From Microbotryum silenes-acaulis (lineage: Eukaryota; Basidiomycota; Microbotryomycetes; Microbotryales; Microbotryaceae): a DNA stretch of 64,000 nt. This document shows, in pieces, positions 22,795 to 33,987 of this stretch. The notes beneath the pieces were generated by a model that was not told the origin of the DNA, did no database searches, and was given only the letters and a program-made list of their open reading frames with translations. The first letter of the stretch is position 1, and the number at the start of each line of letters is the position of its first letter. The DNA lies in assembly GCA_003665825.1 (NCBI GenBank), contig QPFY01000007.1:434001-498000 (forward strand), in the 5' to 3' direction. A program made the translations under genes and the position numbers.

Positions 22795-23685
22795 CACTCG
22801 AGCACCAAGACCAGCCAAGAACGGTTTCCCCTTCTAAATCCAAGACGACAAGATGCGATGGGGGCGGCTATCAAGAGCCGACGTTGCACGCCTTGTGGCG
22901 CCCGGCGGTGAAAGTCTGCGCTCGGACCGCTCCTTGCTGCCGCTTCCTTTTACATAAGTCTAACCAACCTTCTCAGTCGACACTGAAATTGCGTAATAGA
23001 ATATAAAATAAAGTGAGTAGAATACAATAAAATCGATAATCGTTCATGCGCGGCAAAGCCCGAAAGCCGCCGCGCTCGATCGCGTGGGCGTGGGTCCTGT
23101 CCGATCGGAGAGGTCCGTGTTCCCATGGAAACGATGGCAATCTTCAAACATAGATCAAAGGACAGAAACGCCTCGTACCAATCGTGGCCTCTCATGTCTT
23201 CATGCTCGACGGAGCAAAGCGCGATCGTCACTGTGATCGGGCCTCCTTTCCGTTAGCTCGGCCTCTCCTGTCTCGCGTTCGTACTACTGACCCTTCATGT
23301 GCGACCAACCCACCGACCCCGACGACCGTCTGACCCATCCAAAGCGTCAAACTAGGTTAGCCTGTCTCGTCTTCGGGCTACCAAATAGTCTGCACGGTTT
23401 CTTCGCGCTTCTGTCCTCGCCTGCTGATCTCATACATTTCCCGCCTGGTCGCCCGCCACGAACGCGCTTCTGCACTGGCGTTCGGACCCACGTCGCCGCC
23501 TTCGCCTGAGAGGGGTTTCTGTTGTCGGCCGCGCTCACTTGTCTCGCCCGAGGTGCGTTGCACGACTTGACGTCTCGTGGCATGTGAGGATGACCTGTCT
23601 ACTGAGGATACGTCTCATTCCGCTCATTGACTCTTCCCGAACAACTACCGCCGAAACAGCCCAAATCATACAGCATTCGAGCGCC
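22795..23685. other. Divergent intergenic region, no gene seen
   Basis: About 890 bp between the divergent starts of the ASNSD1-type gene and the plus-strand DOMON-b561 gene. It includes an A/T-richer stretch at about 22980-23040. Short open frames on both strands have no support. Confidence 0.4.
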
Positions 23686-26008
23686 ATGCGCCTCCCACTC
23701 CTCACTAGCGTCCTTCCGTTCGCATCCCTCGCCCGAGCGGCCCTCAAAGTAAACGTGCCCTCCCTTGCACTCGCCAACCTCTTACAGCCCGCAGCTCCCG
23801 CAACAATTCGAGGACAGACCGTCGTCTGGGACACCTTTGCGCTCACGATCCTCGCCAACACGAGCCATGCGGTCGTGTCATTCGAGATACCGGTGGGGGT
23901 CAAATTAGGCTGGATCGCCGTGGTGAGGTTGGAACACAGCTTCGAATCAAGGAGCATAGTTACTGACTAGTGGCTCCGATCCCGTCACAATTCGAGTTCA
24001 CAGGGCTTTGGCAGCGCCATGAAAAACTCGGCCATGGTCGTGCTGTGGCCCAGTCAGGACAGGTCACGCTTCGTCCTCTCTCCTCGCGCCTCCCCAGATG
24101 GGTGGGCACTCCCCGTGGCCTATACCACGGACTTTTCCGCTTACTTTGAACAGGTCGACGCCTTCGACCTCATCTCCACCGACGCGGGATACCGCGCTTC
24201 GTTTATTCGACCCCTGACGTTCCCACCTTCTCAGAACGTGTTCCCCGCGACCGCAATCACAGCTCTCGCCTTGGACACACCGAATCCCAACCAGCCGATC
24301 ATCGTCGCTTCATCCGCTGTTCCTCCTACCGCCGACGACCCCCGCTCTCCTTTCACGGTGAGACAAAAGCTGCTTAACCCGCGGAAAGTTCGACATCCCA
24401 CGTGGCAGAAGCAGCTCACACAAATCCTATCACCATTGGGATCCGGACCGCGCAGATGCATGACCACAAATCCATTTTGACGATGAACCTCGCGAACCCT
24501 TACCTCAATAAAAAACAATTGTCGTCGGAGTCTCCGAACGCCGGCGGAAATAATTCGGGTCCGAGCATCCCGGTAAATGTTTCGGACGACGAGGATAAAT
24601 TCCCCTCGGACACGCTGGTCAGTCCTTATTCGAGGCATGGCAGACTAGCACGTGAGACAGAAACCCGAGTTTGCACGGTCGTCTGAACCCGAAACCATCT
24701 TGTGCACCGATACAGCGACAGATCTTGATCATGGGTACGTCCGATTGCCTCTTGATCGTGCTTGAACAACAGGTATACCCCCTGACCAGGCTCGTGCTGA
24801 CCCGTCGAACTTGTGGTGTCTGTACCCATAGCCCACGCAAATTTGGCGATCGTCGTTTGGACACTCGTTGCGCCTATTGGTATTCTTGTTCCACGGTTCT
24901 GCCGCGCCCATCCGAAATGGTTTGGATACGTGAGTTGACTGGGCATCCTACGCGCCTAGGCACCTAACCGTGGCTGAATCTCTAGTCTTGGTACGAAATC
25001 CTCTTGACAGCATGCCACTTTTCAGGTTCGTACCAGCCTTACCCTGTGATGTTTCTCGGCGTGTATCCTGACTCTTTCCCTGTCCAATCGGGTGTTAAGG
25101 GATGGATCGTCTTCCCTTCCACTATCGTTATCGTGGTTTTCGGCATGCTCGCAGGCCATCCACCTACTGACACGATGACTCGCACTCATCAGGTTCGTTG
25201 ACTCTGACGAAAAACACCTCAGAAGTATACTCTCTGATCAACCCAACACTTCTTGCTCGCAGTTAATGGGCCTCACTCTCGGCGCGCTCCTACTTTTGCA
25301 AGTCACGTTAGGCTTACTGGCGCGTCGAACTCTGCCGCCGGTCGAGACGAGTGCTGCGCATTATGGTGGCACCAAGGTCTTCACCCGCTCGCTCCCGCAA
25401 GTCATCCATATGGTCATGGGTGTTTCCATATTGTTGCTGGGCTTTGCTCAGACTCAAGTCGGCCTTGCGCTGTACGCACACGGGACTTTGGCGATGCTGT
25501 ACCTCTCCGGTGAGTCCTCTGGCTTTGGCTAGCCCTTTTCCGTGCTCGGTGGACTGACTGCAAAGACCTTCTCACAGTGACGCTGGGGTTTGTTTATCAA
25601 TAGAATGACTCGGTGTGACAAGGTCCATAGCTGACTTGATGGCTTTTCGTTTACGGATCCCACCACAGTTGTGCCGGCATCTTCCTGCTGCTCTTTTTCT
25701 CCTCTTTGGTCCAGCTTGTCAGAACGCGACATCGAGAAGGCAGATCCTGGTCCAAGAGTATATTCGGTCTCGGTCGTACCTCGGCCTCAAAACCTCGCCT
25801 CCGCATCAATTTGCGACCCATGAACGACTCGCGACCTTCGTTTGTCATGGAGGGAGGACCCAACGCCCCCCCGGCGACCCAACAAGAGAGACGACCAGCC
25901 TCGCTTCAGTCAGGTCAAAGCATCCACTTTGGCTCGCTTCACGATCGTTCACATTCAGCGACGGACTACGACAACGATAGTAAAGCGCTTGTGTCGAGGG
26001 CTAGCTGA
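23686..26008 (+). CDS. DOMON domain-cytochrome b561 membrane protein, second copy
   Basis: Paralogue of the minus-strand gene at 5955-7904. A signal peptide follows the ATG at 23686 (MRLPLLTSVLPFASLARA). The DOMON domain is split by an intron at the same place as in the paralogue: GVKLGWIAV then GFGSAMKNSAMVVLWP at 24004. An exon with HDHKSILTMNLANPYL may hold the His ligand. The b561 part is in exons with HANLAIVVWTLVAPIGILV, GWIVFPSTIVIVVFGML, LMGLTLGALLLLQVTLGLLARR, HMVMGVSILLLGFAQTQVGL and IFLLLFFSSLVQLV. The tail has GRSWSKSIFGLGR and a long acidic/Ser-rich end, stop at 26006-26008. Seven or more exons; internal borders are approximate. Likely a trans-membrane electron carrier at the cell surface; partners unknown. 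Confidence 0.82.
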
Positions 26009-26280
26009 TCCTCTCCTCGGTCGGTCGGTGACCTGGAGTAGGGACAGGTTGTGATTTGTCGTGTGCAGTGTGTGCTTGAGCCAAGAACAAGCCTTGACCG
26101 TATTTAAGTATTTCAAACTGAAAAGAACATAATTGATCGATGCCTGAGACACCCGTAGAATCTAATCCGTGACGCCCTTGTAGGCCAGAAAACGCAAAGT
26201 CATTGCAGAGAGGGGTTGCTCGTCGTCAGTGACGCGTGGAGCTGAGCGAGAAGCTCCCGCACACACACACCCTGGAGCAC

Positions 26281-26440
26281 GCTGCAACATGTATGACTTT
26301 CAGTTTGCAGTCTATTTCTTAGTCCTTTTCAGTGTTCTGAATGTTGCGCAAGCTCGGGGCGGGATCCTGTTCATTCGAGAGCTCCAGCGGTACGAGTGCA
26401 GCTATTTCCAGCATCTTCCTTCCGCCGCGAGGAACCAAAA
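26281..26440 (+). pseudogene. Fragment of the HSF-type gene, inverted relative to its source
   Basis: This stretch resembles the end of exon 3 and intron 3 of the HSF-type gene (26767-29340, minus) but lies on the plus strand about 0.4 kb from its 3' end. Both contain CAACATGTATG, TTTCAG, and an identical run of about 30 bases with GTTGCGCAAGCTCGGGGCGG. Because intron sequence is included, it is a DNA-level copy, not a retroposed mRNA. No intact coding remains. Confidence 0.6.
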
Positions 26441-26766
26441 CTACTCTATCGGACACGACCCACTGGGAACCACACGCGCCATTCTTCTTCTGCCTCTTCC
26501 TGTGCCCGGGCTGATGTTTAGGGCACGATCATAGACAGAAATGGATAAAATCGTCCCCAAGATCCGAAACAAACGACTCGCGGTGGGAGCTAGGCATGGG
26601 TGATTAGCACCGTCGGCGAATGGGCTCGCTCTTTCAGATGACCCCACGCCGAGGTGGTCCAGAAAATGAATGGGATAAATAATACTTCTGGATTAAAGCT
26701 CTGCATGTGAGAAAAAGTGTATATGTATGTATATGCGAGATACAGTCGGTGTGGGCCAGACTCAAG

Positions 26767-29340
26767 TCACACCCGACGTTTCTTCGTTTCGTCACCCCTG
26801 TCGTCACCGTGTCCTGCGGTCAACGATCGCGGTCTCCCCACTCCTCCTGTCGGAGAGGCTCCCGCCAAGAGCGATGCAAGGGAGGGTAAAGTCTCCGCCG
26901 AACGCATCTGCCCCGTCGGAACGGGGTAAGCGGGACGACTCGGCGGGTGAGGACCACCTGGAAAGCTCGTGTTTGCTGAATTGATACCCGCCCTGTAGGT
27001 TGGTGGGTGGGTAAGGACGGTGATGCCAGGAGGGGCAGACGAGACCGCTTCATAAGGAGAGCCGCATGACGATGCAGCGGGAGTTGTTCGACCATAGCTC
27101 TGGGGTATGTCGGATTCGGGACGAGGGAATGGATCAGAGCCGAAGGGTCGTCTGAGGGAGGTGGTCCGCGAGTGCCGCTCGTTCGCCGGTGGGCGGGGCT
27201 GACCATAAGTGACAGGTGTGTTGGAGGACGAAGAGGCGCGAGGCGCACGAGGAGCGTACGCGGAAGCAGTTTGCCAGTTTGACCCCCAAGGTGGGGGGGA
27301 AGGTGAATGTGCAAGTGCGGGCAGTACCACTGAGGGATCGACTTCGCCGCCGTAAAGGAGCGACGAGCAGCGCTCGACTGTGTAGAGAAAGTTCGCCTCG
27401 TTTCGCTCGGTCAGAGCGGGGTCTTTTGCAGACAAGTGCAAAACTTTTGCAATTGAATCTGGACTCACGTTGATTGCGCTGGTCGCGTGTGAGATCAAAC
27501 CCCTCCAACACGCCCAGAAACAGTCGCATCGAGGTGTGCGCATTGGACCACGTCGAGGAAGCGATGGCGTTCGAATCTGCAAGGGCGGTGGTCAAAATTT
27601 GCACACGCGCCTCAAGTGAAGCGACCTGTCTTGCGAGCGGAGAGCTGTCGGCACTACCGGCCGTAACAGGCCGCGGTGAGTGCGAAGGCGTCGGGAACGG
27701 CGGCCTCGATGGCTGATTCGTTGGTGGGAGTGTCGCCCATGGGAACGAAAGCGCGGGAGAGCGATTCGAGGACACACATGATCCACTGTTTGTGCGACGG
27801 AGGTCGGGTATGGGCCCTTGTGGTGATTCTTCGTCTTCGCGGCGACTTATCGCGCGCGGCTCTGCGCAGATGGGCGGCGGCTTGATGTTAGCTCAGTCTC
27901 ACTTCAAACAGAGGCCCAAACATAGCCGAATGGGCACGCACCTCCCACATTGAGTTTGCATTGGTGTAGTTGACCTTCCTTCTTCCATTTGACGCCTGAT
28001 CCCTGAGATTGATCGATAGAGAATTCATTATCACAAGGAGGGCGATCCCCGTCGTCGCGTCCCGCTGGGTAATGAACATCGAGCTGCTCCTTTGCATCTT
28101 GGGGGGTATGAAATACGGTGCGAGATCCACAGGTCACCACTGAGGAAGACGCAACGCTTGATCGTGTAACGGTAAGCTGAGCTCCAGATGCGGCGGCGGG
28201 CCGAACCGATTTGCGTTTGATTCGCGAAAGAAGTTCCGGTTCATCGCGGCGGAAGAACGGATGCTGGAACTCCCACGCGAGGCTCACATCCATAGTCGTT
28301 GGGGTTTGCGAGATGCTTGGTAGAAGATCGTTGACTTTGCTGCCAGATGGGGTTTGCCAATGGTCAAGATCGTCAGCGGTGGCAAAGACGTAGCAGCCGG
28401 GCTCCCACGGCCAGAGCTCTCGAATCGACAGGATCCCGCCCCGAGCTTGCGCAACATTGTAGAACGCTGAAAAGAACAAAGAAAAGACTGCTTACTGAAA
28501 GCCATACATGTTGCACTGACGTACGAATGAAGCGAAATTAGAGTGCTTGAACTGAGGTGAATACTCGTACAGAGAGTCAGCTGGCGCAGAAACCAATCGC
28601 GGAGGCGGGAGACCTCTCATTGCTTCCTATAGCTCGCGGATCTCTGAGGCGAGCCGCTATTGCTTCTTCTGGGCAGTGGCCCGCTTGTGCACCGCAACAG
28701 TACAGATCCAGGTAATGAGCTTCCTCACTTACGTATTGTGGCAGCACCACTTTGGCGAACTCGTTCGGCCGGGAGACCCCGAATGCCTTACCGTCCTTCG
28801 TCCAGTCTATGAGGGAGTCGAAGTTGCTTCGTCCGAGCGAGGCCATGCTGAGAACGAGATTGTGAACGATCAATCGAGAGGTGTCCCAGACATGACATGA
28901 GCAAAATACGCGTCAGCAACCGTTCGTCAGCGCCAGTTCAGATCACCCTCTGGACGAGTCTCCATCTATAGCCGGCCTGACTTGCCCGCCGGCGACTCGG
29001 GCGGGGGAAGGGCGCCAAGTTTTGCGGGTCTGACTCACGAGTAGAGCTTGTGTATGAAAGCAGCCTGCGTTTTCTGGGATGTGGCACTTGTCGATTTTTT
29101 TGCCGCTCGCGGCACCGCACCCTCACCGCCAAAGGTCTCTAATTCATCGACGTCCTCTTCGGCGCCTCTCACCATCCCGCTTGCCATCTCGGCTCCGTCG
29201 TCATAATCGTCGTCGAGCAGCTCGTCACCGGCGTCGCCATCGAGTTGACCATCCGGGCTCAAGGATTCGGGAAGCCGGGAAGTCGATGCAACCGGGGGTG
29301 AAGAGTCCGGTGGTAGGTCACGAGCCGGTCGATGAATCAT
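26767..29340 (-). CDS. Heat-shock-factor-type transcription factor
   Basis: Six exons: 29340-29039, 28847-28733, 28551-28496, 28339-27942, 27861-27469 and 27422-26767. They join in phase to 639 aa. The HSF DNA-binding domain spans about residues 92-195: QAAFIHKLYSM, SLIDWTKDGKAFGV, PNEFAKVVLPQYFKHSNFAS, FVRQCNMYGFHKV, WEFQHPFFRRDEPELLSRIKRK. A Cys replaces the usual Leu in FVRQLN. After an acidic N-terminus (residues 40-75) and the DNA-binding domain comes a short coiled coil (LARQVASLEARVQILTTALA), then a Ser/Pro-rich tail ending in basic ETKKRRV, which may be a nuclear signal. It could be the main Hsf1 or an Sfl1/Mga1-like paralogue; the sequence alone does not decide. Fragments of this gene recur at 26281 and 39575. 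Confidence 0.85.
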
Positions 29341-30738
29341 AAGTTTGTCAACTCAGGCCCTGGTTTGAGCAACCCGTCACTGCACCCCGAGCGCGAGTTC
29401 GGCGCTGCGTCGAAAGCGCGATCGTGCAGGGCCAGTACGACCTGACCGACCTGGGCGGACACAGCCTCGGCCTGCTACCAACTACTGACCGTGCTGCTCG
29501 GCGCACGCGAACGGTAGGTAAGCAAGTGCAGCAGCTGACAAAGGTGCAAGGTGGATGAGGGATGGGGGGAGGGGATGGGAGGGAGGGAGGGAGGTAGAGT
29601 ACGCAGGTACCTGTGTGAGATGCCTTATTTTGTGAAAAGCCGCGATCATGCTGATCAAAAACCGGCCCCGCGATCAGGCTGGCGAAAGAGGAGATCGATG
29701 CGCTAAGCACACCTACCAATCCCTAATCCCTGGACCCTCAAGCTCGAGGAGCTTGTCGCAATTTTGTTTTGTTTTTAGTACTCGTCGTACGCGCAGTAGC
29801 AACTTAACAAACCAACCGAGTATGCAAACACTAAGTCCGATGTAGGCGTATTGCCCTGCTCCGTCGCCTTTCTTCTTCTCCGTGTTCACCGCGGTCCTCT
29901 CGTTTATCACCGAAAGTAGGAAAAGCGTGAGCGTCGGACGTCCTCGGTGCTGCTAGCGCGATCCACAACGACGTCAGGCACCTCGCCTGCTTAAATGCTG
30001 ATCAGATCCTCGTGGCCCTCGCTGCGAGTCCACTTTCGACCCTGCGAGCACCGGCTGTCCGCCTCGAATGCGGGAGAGTGGTAAGGAAATGTCGGTATCG
30101 GTGCCTGTCTACAGTCTCGCAGCGGGGCTTCGAAATCGGCTTCGTGGGCCTACTAAGCGGACACTTTAAGCGCGGCGTCAGAAGGCGACCCCGAACTTCA
30201 ATTGATTCCGAGCACGTGAGCGAGAACTTTGGTCCATCGATACCCAAATCCCCGAATTTAGGGGCTGATAGCTGAACTCTAGTGGAACTCCCCTGTCGCG
30301 TGGCTCAGCCCGTTAGGAGAGACCACCCACCACCACGTGAGTTGCGTCGGCGGCTTGTGCGTGCCTCCTAATCGCCAAGTCGCCGAAACATGGCCGGTCG
30401 CGCGGCCCTTGCGTTGAGCTTGGGCTTTCCGATTACTTCCAGCAATCTAAAAAACGCTAATGATGTGTCTGAATAATCCCCAGCATTTTTGCTGTCAGTT
30501 CAAACATTCAATCAGGAGGTGGTGGCCCGTGGGTGAGGCTATGCGGGGAGGCTACGAGGTGTCCTGGGTGGGCCTTGGAAAGCGGTACCGGCGACCGGTG
30601 CCTGCTTGCATTGATCGACCCGGCAAAGAATCCAAACTTTGAAACTCTCGCGAACGACGTCCCAACTCTAATCACCGCCAATCATCGTGCGCGCTCCCCG
30701 CGCGCGAAGGCTTTCCGCGGGCGAGTGGGCAAAACTTG
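29341..30738. other. Intergenic between HSF gene and TIR element
   Basis: About 1.4 kb with no convincing gene. A minus-strand open frame 29713-29910 with one hydrophobic segment is too short and unsupported to call. GA-rich microsatellite-like sequence occurs near 29560-29600. The HSF promoter must lie in the left part. Confidence 0.4.
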
Positions 30739-30865
30739 GCACCTCGGGCAGACATAAAAAGTACGCCTCAACAGGCGCGCGCGCAGCGCCCTCCCACGCG
30801 CCTTCCAAGCCACAATTTCGGCGGGTTGCAACCTTGCTACCCCAGGTAGCAGATTAGGCCCAGGT
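30739..30865 (+). repeat. Left terminal inverted repeat, 127 bp
   Basis: Matches the reverse complement of 36004-36130 at 126 of 127 positions by eye. Begins GCACCTCGGGCAGACATAAA and ends TTAGGCCCAGGT. Contains an AT-rich ACATAAAAAGTA that could act as a TATA element and a CAGGCGCGCGCGCAGCGCC stretch. Confidence 0.9.
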
Positions 30866-31362
30866 CAGGTATGCCCTCCTCGATGTCGAGTTGCCGAGAC
30901 GTTCACTCCCACTACAACTCCATGGAAAACCTGGAAACAAAGGCGCAGTCGGCGAAAAATAGTGTATTCGGATTTTTGGATATTTTTCGAGAGTTATTGT
31001 TGTCCTCTGCAAGCTGTACAGGCGCTCTACCTCGAACACGTGATTCGGCACGGGTCGCGCGGAACAATTGGGGCCGGGACTGGCCCGGACGTCGACGCGT
31101 CACGACTCCGGAGACGCTGGAGATGGCGGCGACGCGTCGCGCTCGCGCATACCGCCCATTCTTCTGCTTTACCCAATCGCCCCCTACTACGTATACGAAG
31201 TAACGAACTATACAATGAGCATCCGTCACCTTGCGACAGTCTGAAACGAACGCCCACTTCGAAACACCGGATCAGTCATACTTCTGCTGCTCCTATCTCG
31301 ATGAGTCAATCCAATCAACTTAACCACCTCCCGAATCGCAGCCAACGTTTGGCGCTCCGGCG

Positions 31363-32371
31363 ATGAACAGCAGTATGTTTGCCGCCGATCGACACGGGTG
31401 CACTGACTGGACTACCGGCTCACGATCACATCTGACACATAGGTTCATATGCTGCCTCTGGGTACGAGTCGCGCACCTCGCCTTGGACTCCCAACCAGTC
31501 CGCATATAACGACTATTCGGGTCCGTGGGTGGCCGTCGCGTCGATCGCGTACAGCATCGGTCTGTTCTGACGTTACACCGTCGTGCACCCGATTCAGCGT
31601 CCACTTCCGCTGGCGTAACGGCCATCTCGAATCCTGCGTCGTACACCTATCAATCGTCTCCGGGATCTGCTTCGTCCAACCAACCAGTTTACCGTCCCAC
31701 GTTCCCCGATCCTGGACGCATCGATGGCCCGTATCTAGCTCCGCCAGCAAGCAACAATCTCGCAAGCATCGCAAGCATGGTCGAACAAGGAGGGAACAAT
31801 CCTGACGGCACGGGTATTGTCTTTGACGCGGCAGGTTTGCCAAATACTGCACCTTCCGCTCGCGATCGCCAACAGTCGCGGGCCGCACAAGTTTCCCAAG
31901 ACGAGGAGGGAGGCCGCGCATCAGGAGGGAGGGATGTATCAGCGAATATCTGCGCACAGCTTGGAACGCACCCGTGGCCGACAAGAACGATGAGACCAAA
32001 TGCCAATGGTACAGCATCATCCTCAAGGAACTGTTCCGTGAGTACAAGAAGTGCAGCCTGCCTACTCTTCCATACACGGTGCCTAATTTTGACCCGGCTC
32101 GCTGTCTTCAGAGTCCGCGCTGCGCCGACGCTCCGTGCTGGACGGCGAGAAGATCCAATCGCCCAAGACCGTCTATGACGTAAAGGCCCTCAGGGACAAC
32201 GCCAGAATCATTGTTCAGCGCGGCGCGCTCCTTCGCAAAGCGGATTTCCGAAGCCCGAGTGGCAAGCTTAAGTTGTTGGATCCCATTGCTGCGTGCAGGC
32301 GAGCTGAGCTTCAGGCTGGAGGAAGAGGTAATCGGGTCAAGTGCAGGCCAGGAAATGGCCGACGGCGATGA
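31363..32371 (+). CDS. Unrecognised cargo gene of the TIR element
   Basis: No family recognised. ATG at 31363 with a ten-base first exon, a GTATGT donor, and an exon from 31443 joining in phase. Next exons start at 31598 (after ATTCAG) and, further on, around 31942-32040 and 32112-32371. Visible content: a Tyr/Ser/Asn/Pro-rich, probably disordered N-terminal part (NPASYTYQSSPGSASSNQP). Then a more globular part follows with EYLRTAWNAP, CQWYSIILKELF joined in phase to QSALRRRSVLDGEKIQSP and VYDVKALRDNARIIVQRGAL. The splice between the two parts is uncertain. Position inside the TIRs suggests cargo or an accessory transposition protein; neither is shown. Confidence 0.4.
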
Positions 32372-33987
32372 AGGCGGCGACAGCGATGCTGACCGGCGGA
32401 CTCGGAACACGAGCTCCGACGAGGACAGCGAGTGAGGTGACGATGGCCGAGCTCTCAGCGCCAGCCAGACTCGTCGACGCGCATGCGGTGCGGAGATCTT
32501 GGCTGTTGAAGGGCCAGAATTCGTTGGACAACACAGGCCACCACAATAGTTATTTCATAGTTATGCTTCATATGCATCCGGCTCTTGGTGACTAGAGGCG
32601 GAGAGGGCGATTGTTCGTTGCCCTTCGTGCCTCCCTGGGCCGCTCGAGACCGCCGACCTCTCCTTGTTGACGTGGGATGTGCCAGTGACGTAATCCTGCT
32701 CACAAACATTATCCTTCTTGTTCTGGGTTGTTTTCGAAGTATTATGTAGAGTTGAATTGCCCAGTGAGATTGGAGTGCTCCGGAGCGTCTGCTTTCCGGA
32801 AGTGACTCTTTGAGCAAAGAATGAATGAACAGAATTCGCAACGCGCTTCCACTGATTGCAGTGTATGTTAGCATCTTTTTATTATCTATTAGCACTAAAG
32901 TGAACGGGCAAGGGTTGCATCTGGCCGGGCTCGGTCTTCGCCAAAGTGCCAATCAGAGCTACTGGGCCACGGTGACGACCCCGGGCCGGCTGACTTCAAG
33001 CGGCGCGCGCTCCCAGAAGAAGGCGAACTGATCTGAGCCCCTGAACGCGCAAGCGGAGCGGAACACGTAGGTAATCAGTCGTAAGTAGCGAAGTAGCGAC
33101 AAAGTACGTGCTTGATGAGAGGTGGGTCGAACTCGATAGTAGGTTCGGTAAAAACATGGAAGGCTTAGGCTTGTAACAGGCTCATGGAGCGAAAACCTCA
33201 ATTGACTCCGAGACATGATCGATGGCCGCTCATACCTACCTTTTACTTGATAAACATTCCCTCTCATCAATGAGGTAGGCCGCCAATCCTCAGGCCACAT
33301 GGTGAGTGCTCAAAGCAGAGAGAATTCTTGCATTCGCCGCACTAAAATGAATTGTCAGCACTTCTGCCCCCGTCGAGCATAGACTAGACTTGATCTTGAG
33401 ATCTTGACACCAAGCTCTTCTTAAAACAGGCGCAAGTCTCAGTAGCAGGGATCGAGATCGGTGCAAAGGGTCTTTGGCCGCACCATGGCAGGAAGTCGAA
33501 TCCTTCGAGCGGGAATCCTCAGAGAGAGAGCCGCCGAGCCATCTTGTTCGGAAGAAGGGCTTGCACGCACATGCCAACTTTGCTATTCAACCCTGTCCGA
33601 GGGTAGGAGATACATTCTCTATATTGATCAAACCCACTCACCCATTTTCACGTGGTAGACATTCTAGGTACTCGAGCAGTTGCATGCGCTTTGATTGAAA
33701 AGTCACCCGGCAAGTCACCCGGCAGGAGTAAGGCAGGCGCAGCCCAGGGATTAGGTCTGACAATATTTCTCTTTATGAGACGGTGATATCACTCTCACCC
33801 ACCGCAATTGAGACAACTTTAGTTTGCAAACACCATGTCCATTGTTTCAACATTAAGTTGCTCCACTAATTCATCTAAATCAGAAGCTGGTCTAAACGCC
33901 CGAGAAGTATTCGTCTTCCTGACCAGCAAAGTCATCGCCGTAGCTTTCATCCGAAGAGCTGCCCATCTCACCGTCCTGCTCGAGGAG
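32372..33987. other. Central unassigned part of the TIR element
   Basis: About 1.6 kb between the convergent cargo gene and transposase relic. One small open frame with a signal-peptide-like start is listed separately. A 12-base sequence AAGTCACCCGGC is directly repeated near 33700-33722. Otherwise nothing recognised. Confidence 0.35.
32825..33031 (+). CDS. Small ORF with signal-peptide-like N-terminus
   Basis: 68 codons from a true ATG. The first 28 residues (MNRIRNALPLIAVYVSIFLL then ...STKVNG) look like a secretion signal, followed by a short polar part with one NQS site. No homologue recognised and no cysteine pattern. It could be a chance frame, since the region is otherwise non-coding; listed because the signal-like start is unusually clean. 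Confidence 0.2.
   Translation: MNRIRNALPLIAVYVSIFLLSISTKVNGQGLHLAGLGLRQSANQSYWATVTTPGRLTSSGARSQKKAN

Noticed and set aside
28345..28495. Open reading through HSF intron 3 (VAQARGGILSIREL)
   Set aside because: Splicing from CA/GTAAGC to GGCAG/CAAAGTC restores the canonical GFHKVND of the HSF domain; reading through places a non-family insert in the domain.
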